Shown here piece after piece: positions 60,732 through 64,000 of a stretch of DNA of 64,000 nucleotides (within the stretch, counting starts at the first letter, position 1; every line of letters starts with the position of its first letter). The notes beneath the pieces were generated by a model. That model saw only the letters and a program-made list of their open reading frames with translations. It ran no database searches and was not told where the DNA came from. The DNA is from Fibrobacter sp. UWB5 (GTDB lineage: Bacteria > Fibrobacterota > Fibrobacteria > Fibrobacterales > Fibrobacteraceae): assembly GCF_002210295.1 (NCBI RefSeq), contig NZ_MWQH01000001.1, positions 248,001-312,000 of the forward strand. Direction: 5' to 3'. The position numbers and the translations under genes are program-made.

Positions 60732-62195
60732 ATTGGGGGAATAGTAATAGTCGTAATTGTGGTCGCTGTCTTCGAGAGCCTTGTTCAGCGAATCAAGACC
60801 ATATTGCTCAAGGAGCGTGGGCACCAAGGAATAAAGCGAACGTCCGAGGCCCAAAGCCCTGCCGGGAATCTTGGCGCCGATGGCTTCGAGAATTGTCGGG
60901 AACATGTCGAGCGAAGTAAAGGACCTCTTGTAATTCTTGGCCGAAGAGGCTGAATTGATAAAGAAATCGAGCCAATAGTGGGTCTGTTTAAAGTCTCTGA
61001 ATCCGATGATATAGGAAGGACTCATTGAAATGTGATCTCCCATCACCGCGATGGTGGTGTTGTCGTACCATTCTTGCGTTTTGGCCCATAGGATAAATTT
61101 GTCAAGTTGCCTAGAAGTGCAGCTGATGCTGGATTGGATTAACTCGGTATTCTGAAGGCCTTGTGGAATGTGACAGCCCGGATCGGTTGCTCCGTAAGGC
61201 GTGTGCGTATTGAGCGTGATGAACCACATGGCCCAAGGCTTTTCTGTAGAAGCCGCCTTGTTGATGTGCTCTTTTATTAGTTCGTAATGGGCGGAATCCG
61301 AAACGCCCCATTCATTCAGTACGTTTCCGCTGATGAGCCAATCGCGTTTGTATTCGTCAAGCCCGTAGCCTTGATCAATGGCATGAGCTTTTATAAACAC
61401 ATCCATTCCTGCAAAACTTAATCGAGCTCCTTTCGAGACGATTGTGTTGTACCCGTTGTCGTGCAGAATATCGGTAAGGCATGTGATATGTTGTGGAAGC
61501 TTCTTGTGTGCGCTCTGCTCGATTGGACGCGATTGCCTTTTCATCGGGATGCCGCAGGTCTTGGCGATGACGTCGGCCATGGTCCAACCGGTGCCTGCAA
61601 TCTTGGTGCCGCCAGGAATAAAGCTTTGTTCCTGTTTTATGTATTCCGTGATTTCGGGAATAAGGTTTTGGCTGAGTCCGCCTCCGTTTGAGGAGTCTTG
61701 AAAATTGTATTCGATTGATTCAAGGAATATGAGAATCAGGTTCCGTTTTTCTTTGAACTCTATTTTTACGGAGTCGGGATCTATATATTCTGTTTTGTAG
61801 ATGTTGCTGTTTTCAGGGGAGGTGTTGGAGCCAGTCCATAGTTTGTAGTAACTAGAGATGGGAATATTTGTATAAATGCTATGGGCGAGGAGTGCAAGGC
61901 AAACTGCATTCAGTAAGGCGGAAATTTTTATGTATGAGGGGCGTTTCCTGTGTTTTAGATATGCGATTGTGATGGAGACAACCGCTATTGTTGTGAAAAC
62001 GGCCCACGCCAAACTTCCAAGAATCAGCGAAAAGATGAAATCGCTAGCTCCGGAAAGGTTGTGTGTTAGGGTAAATACCACTGCATCGGTGTTGTCTAGC
62101 GGAAATGTTTCTGCAAGGACTGGGACCAGTTTGATGCAGAAAATCTCAAATGCGAGTGCTAGAGTTAAGAAGATGTGGGGAATATAACGATACAT
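60711..62195 (-). CDS. OpgB/LtaS-like membrane sulfatase-fold transferase
   Basis: 494 aa: four or so N-terminal membrane helices (about 1-115) and a periplasmic alkaline-phosphatase-superfamily domain. The nucleophile is expected at the Thr in AGTGWTMADVIAKTCGIPM, a stretch closely matching phosphoglycerol transferase I (MdoB/OpgB). Other metal-site residues are in VMGDHISMSP and 'WFITLNTHTPYGATD'. It probably transfers a phosphoglycerol- or phosphoethanolamine-type group onto a periplasmic glycan or lipid. Confidence 0.87.
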   Translation of the reverse strand: MYRYIPHIFLTLALAFEIFCIKLVPVLAETFPLDNTDAVVFTLTHNLSGASDFIFSLILGSLAWAVFTTIAVVSITIAYLKHRKRPSYIKISALLNAVCLALLAHSIYTNIPISSYYKLWTGSNTSPENSNIYKTEYIDPDSVKIEFKEKRNLILIFLESIEYNFQDSSNGGGLSQNLIPEITEYIKQEQSFIPGGTKIAGTGWTMADVIAKTCGIPMKRQSRPIEQSAHKKLPQHITCLTDILHDNGYNTIVSKGARLSFAGMDVFIKAHAIDQGYGLDEYKRDWLISGNVLNEWGVSDSAHYELIKEHINKAASTEKPWAMWFITLNTHTPYGATDPGCHIPQGLQNTELIQSSISCTSRQLDKFILWAKTQEWYDNTTIAVMGDHISMSPSYIIGFRDFKQTHYWLDFFINSASSAKNYKRSFTSLDMFPTILEAIGAKIPGRALGLGRSLYSLVPTLLEQYGLDSLNKALEDSDHNYDYYYSPNKNKAPK

Positions 62196-62393
62196 TTATA
62201 ACCTGGTTCCCTTGAAATGTAGCATATTATTGGGGAACTTTAGGAGAAAACGTTGCTTTTTGTCTGTATTTAACGCAAAGTGTGCGTAAATTATATTTTT
62301 ATGTTCTTTTTGTAAATGTTTTGATTATTTTTCAAAAGAGGGCTGGTCTGCCTTTACTAGATTTCGTATGTAAACAAATTTTTGGTGTTTTAT

Positions 62394-64000
62394 ATGAAAA
62401 CGAAAATTAACGCAATTTCGCTTTTAATCTTGGCGGTGTTGTTCGCCGTCTCGGCCTCCTGGTCTGCGGATGCGGATCTTTTAGTTAATGCTGCAGGTGG
62501 GTACTACATTGATATGCCTAGTACTGGCAGTGGTACGTTGTCGCTTGATGGAAGCGTGAGCGCATTCAAGGTTTATGATAATGCTGGTTCAGATAGCTGG
62601 TGCTCTGGAGGTACTAGTGATCTCACAATGACGGCTCCGACAGGCTATGTTTTTCAGGTGTCGGGTACGTTTGTGGGGGAATCTAGTCTTTGTGGTGAAT
62701 TAGAACTACGTGACGGAACGAATCCGGTCACAATCTTATTGCCTTCTAACGGTTGTGTGACTGGGTTTAGCACGTTTGATGTTGGGATTGTGCGCAGTAC
62801 AAGTGATGTTCTGACTATTTATAATCGTTGTGCTGATCATAAACTTGAATTGGATGTGTCTCTTTTGAACACTTCTGTGACTCATACCGTTATGCCTGCG
62901 ACCGTAACAGGGGGCTCCGCTACCATTACCACGGGTAGCGATGCTTTGGTTAATACGACTGTTTCGGTGAAACTGCAACCATCGACGGGTTATTTGCCCG
63001 TTGCTGTTAATGCTACCTCGTCAGACAATTTCCCTTTGAATGTATATATGCGTTCATCGTTTGATTATACGGCGACTTTTACGATGCCGTATGGAAATGT
63101 TAGTGTTTCACCGGTGTTTACGAATGATTTGACTGCAGATGGTGGTATATTTACTCGTTTGCCGTATAGCGGAAGTGAATCCATTACGATTCCGTCTAAT
63201 GTCAAATCTTTTAAGGTCAGTAACGAGGTGGATGAGAAAGGTCGCTATGAAAAAGATTTCAATGGAAGCCTTGTCTTGACCGCTCCGGCGAATATGCAAT
63301 TAGCGGTGGTGGGCACGGTAAGTTTGAGTGATAATTCTACTGACAAGGTGACCATTTTTGAAGGGGAAGAAAGTGCCAATGCTCCGTTATTTGAATTGGA
63401 TGGCAGTGGCTTTGACTATTATAATACAACCGCCGATGTTGGTAAATTACGTAGTACTGGCAACAAGATAACGATCAAACTTGAAGATGATGGGAACAGT
63501 AACTATTCGTCTGGTCTCGATTTGGTCGTGATGGTTATCGATCCGACGAAAACGTATTCGGTCTCAAGTCCTGCAGCGGTTGCTGGGGGCTCTGTAGATG
63601 CCGATTTGTCGGAGGCGGTTTACGACCAGATGGTGACGCTAACCATGACTCCTGAAACGGGATATTACCTTGGCGATCTGGACATTCTGTCGAATGGCAA
63701 GCCGGTTCCTTATTCAAGAGCTAGCACGGGATCGGCAGAAACGATTACTTTTGAAATGCCTAATGGTGATGTAACGGTAACACCTCATTTTGTAAAACCG
63801 GAAGATGTGGGGTATAGAAAGGATGGCTCCTTGGGAGATTCCGTCTATTTCCAGATGAAGTGTGATGGATCGATTTGTACTATTTCTCAGGTTTTCTCGA
63901 ATACGGTCACATATCAAGGTGATGATATTGGACGTTGGGAGTACTTTAAGCATTGGTTCCGAGGCTCCGTTGATCAATATGATAATTGCGATGGGTATTT
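62394..64000 (+). CDS. Large secreted repetitive protein, N-terminal part (runs off the window)
   Basis: Open from ATG 62394 to the window end (535+ codons). A signal peptide ends SASWSA. Two tandem copies of a bipartite unit follow. The first part is CUB-like beta sandwich (TGSGTLSLDGSVSAFKVYDN at about 45-64; SGSESITIPSNVKSFKVSNE at about 262-281). The second is an InlB/bacterial-repeat-like strand set ending FTMPYGNVSVSPVF and FEMPNGDVTVTPHF. Tandem duplication within the protein is clear. It is probably a surface or secreted protein, perhaps an adhesin or a type IX-like cargo. The leader has no clear ribosome-binding site. Confidence 0.8.
   Translation, partial: MKTKINAISLLILAVLFAVSASWSADADLLVNAAGGYYIDMPSTGSGTLSLDGSVSAFKVYDNAGSDSWCSGGTSDLTMTAPTGYVFQVSGTFVGESSLCGELELRDGTNPVTILLPSNGCVTGFSTFDVGIVRSTSDVLTIYNRCADHKLELDVSLLNTSVTHTVMPATVTGGSATITTGSDALVNTTVSVKLQPSTGYLPVAVNATSSDNFPLNVYMRSSFDYTATFTMPYGNVSVSPVFTNDLTADGGIFTRLPYSGSESITIPSNVKSFKVSNEVDEKGRYEKDFNGSLVLTAPANMQLAVVGTVSLSDNSTDKVTIFEGEESANAPLFELDGSGFDYYNTTADVGKLRSTGNKITIKLEDDGNSNYSSGLDLVVMVIDPTKTYSVSSPAAVAGGSVDADLSEAVYDQMVTLTMTPETGYYLGDLDILSNGKPVPYSRASTGSAETITFEMPNGDVTVTPHFVKPEDVGYRKDGSLGDSVYFQMKCDGSICTISQVFSNTVTYQGDDIGRWEYFKHWFRGSVDQYDNCDGY

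Overview
The window is very probably a chromosomal segment of a Fibrobacter species (Fibrobacterota, gut or rumen fibre degraders). The evidence is two TIGR02147/DUF4423-type regulators, each paired with a lipoprotein gene, a FISUMP (Fibrobacter succinogenes major paralogous, TIGR02145) domain near 39.3-39.8 kb, many Cys-lipobox lipoproteins, and outer-membrane machinery of a diderm. Core genes are GC-richer; several accessory blocks (about 20.8-25.1, 26.9-33.6 and 39.3-42.0 kb) are visibly AT-richer.

Layout. 0-9 kb: tail of a hybrid histidine kinase, a TonB-dependent receptor, a sodium:neurotransmitter-type symporter, a lipoprotein, and a minus-strand pair of cell-wall lipoproteins (GH3 beta-N-acetylglucosaminidase and S66 LD-carboxypeptidase). 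9.3-14.7 kb: a six-gene TonB energising operon of the TtpC type (DUF3450-like coiled coil, TtpC-like MotA/TolQ/ExbB, ExbB, ExbD, TonB, TPR). The receptor, the 5.1-kb lipoprotein and this operon share an upstream motif, GTRACAC-N15-GTGTTWY, suggesting one regulon. 14.7-16.8 kb: dGTPase-like HD protein and a metallo-beta-lactamase-fold lipoprotein. 16.8-20.7 kb: a four-gene MoxR/VWA module flanked by two paralogous proteins of unknown function.

20.8-42 kb is an accessory region: a PD-(D/E)XK nuclease-like protein; a cassette with a DnaE fingers-domain fragment bracketed by two copies of a small gene (the second broken by a stop codon); an AAA/DUF4143 ATPase behind a 33-bp-phased repeat array; a type III restriction-modification operon; and a DUF4417-type three-gene cassette. 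The cassette and the restriction-modification operon are each preceded by one copy of a roughly 210-nt structured RNA whose helices covary between the two copies. I regard these RNAs as the most interesting feature. Further on come a metallophosphoesterase/Fic pair, a WYL regulator, a sigma-like protein, an M15-type peptidase and a GmrSD-like DUF262/HNH protein fused to a FISUMP domain.

42-64 kb returns to core functions: rubredoxin, a recC-recB-recD operon, two divergent TIGR02147-lipoprotein pairs, a TrmB-like methyltransferase, the rpmH-rnpA-yidD-yidC cluster, an OpgB-like membrane sulfatase-fold transferase, and the start of a repetitive secreted protein. No tRNA, rRNA, CRISPR array or transposase gene was seen. 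Several genes seem to have leaderless or nearly leaderless promoters. All family names rest on reading motifs by eye; no database search was run.
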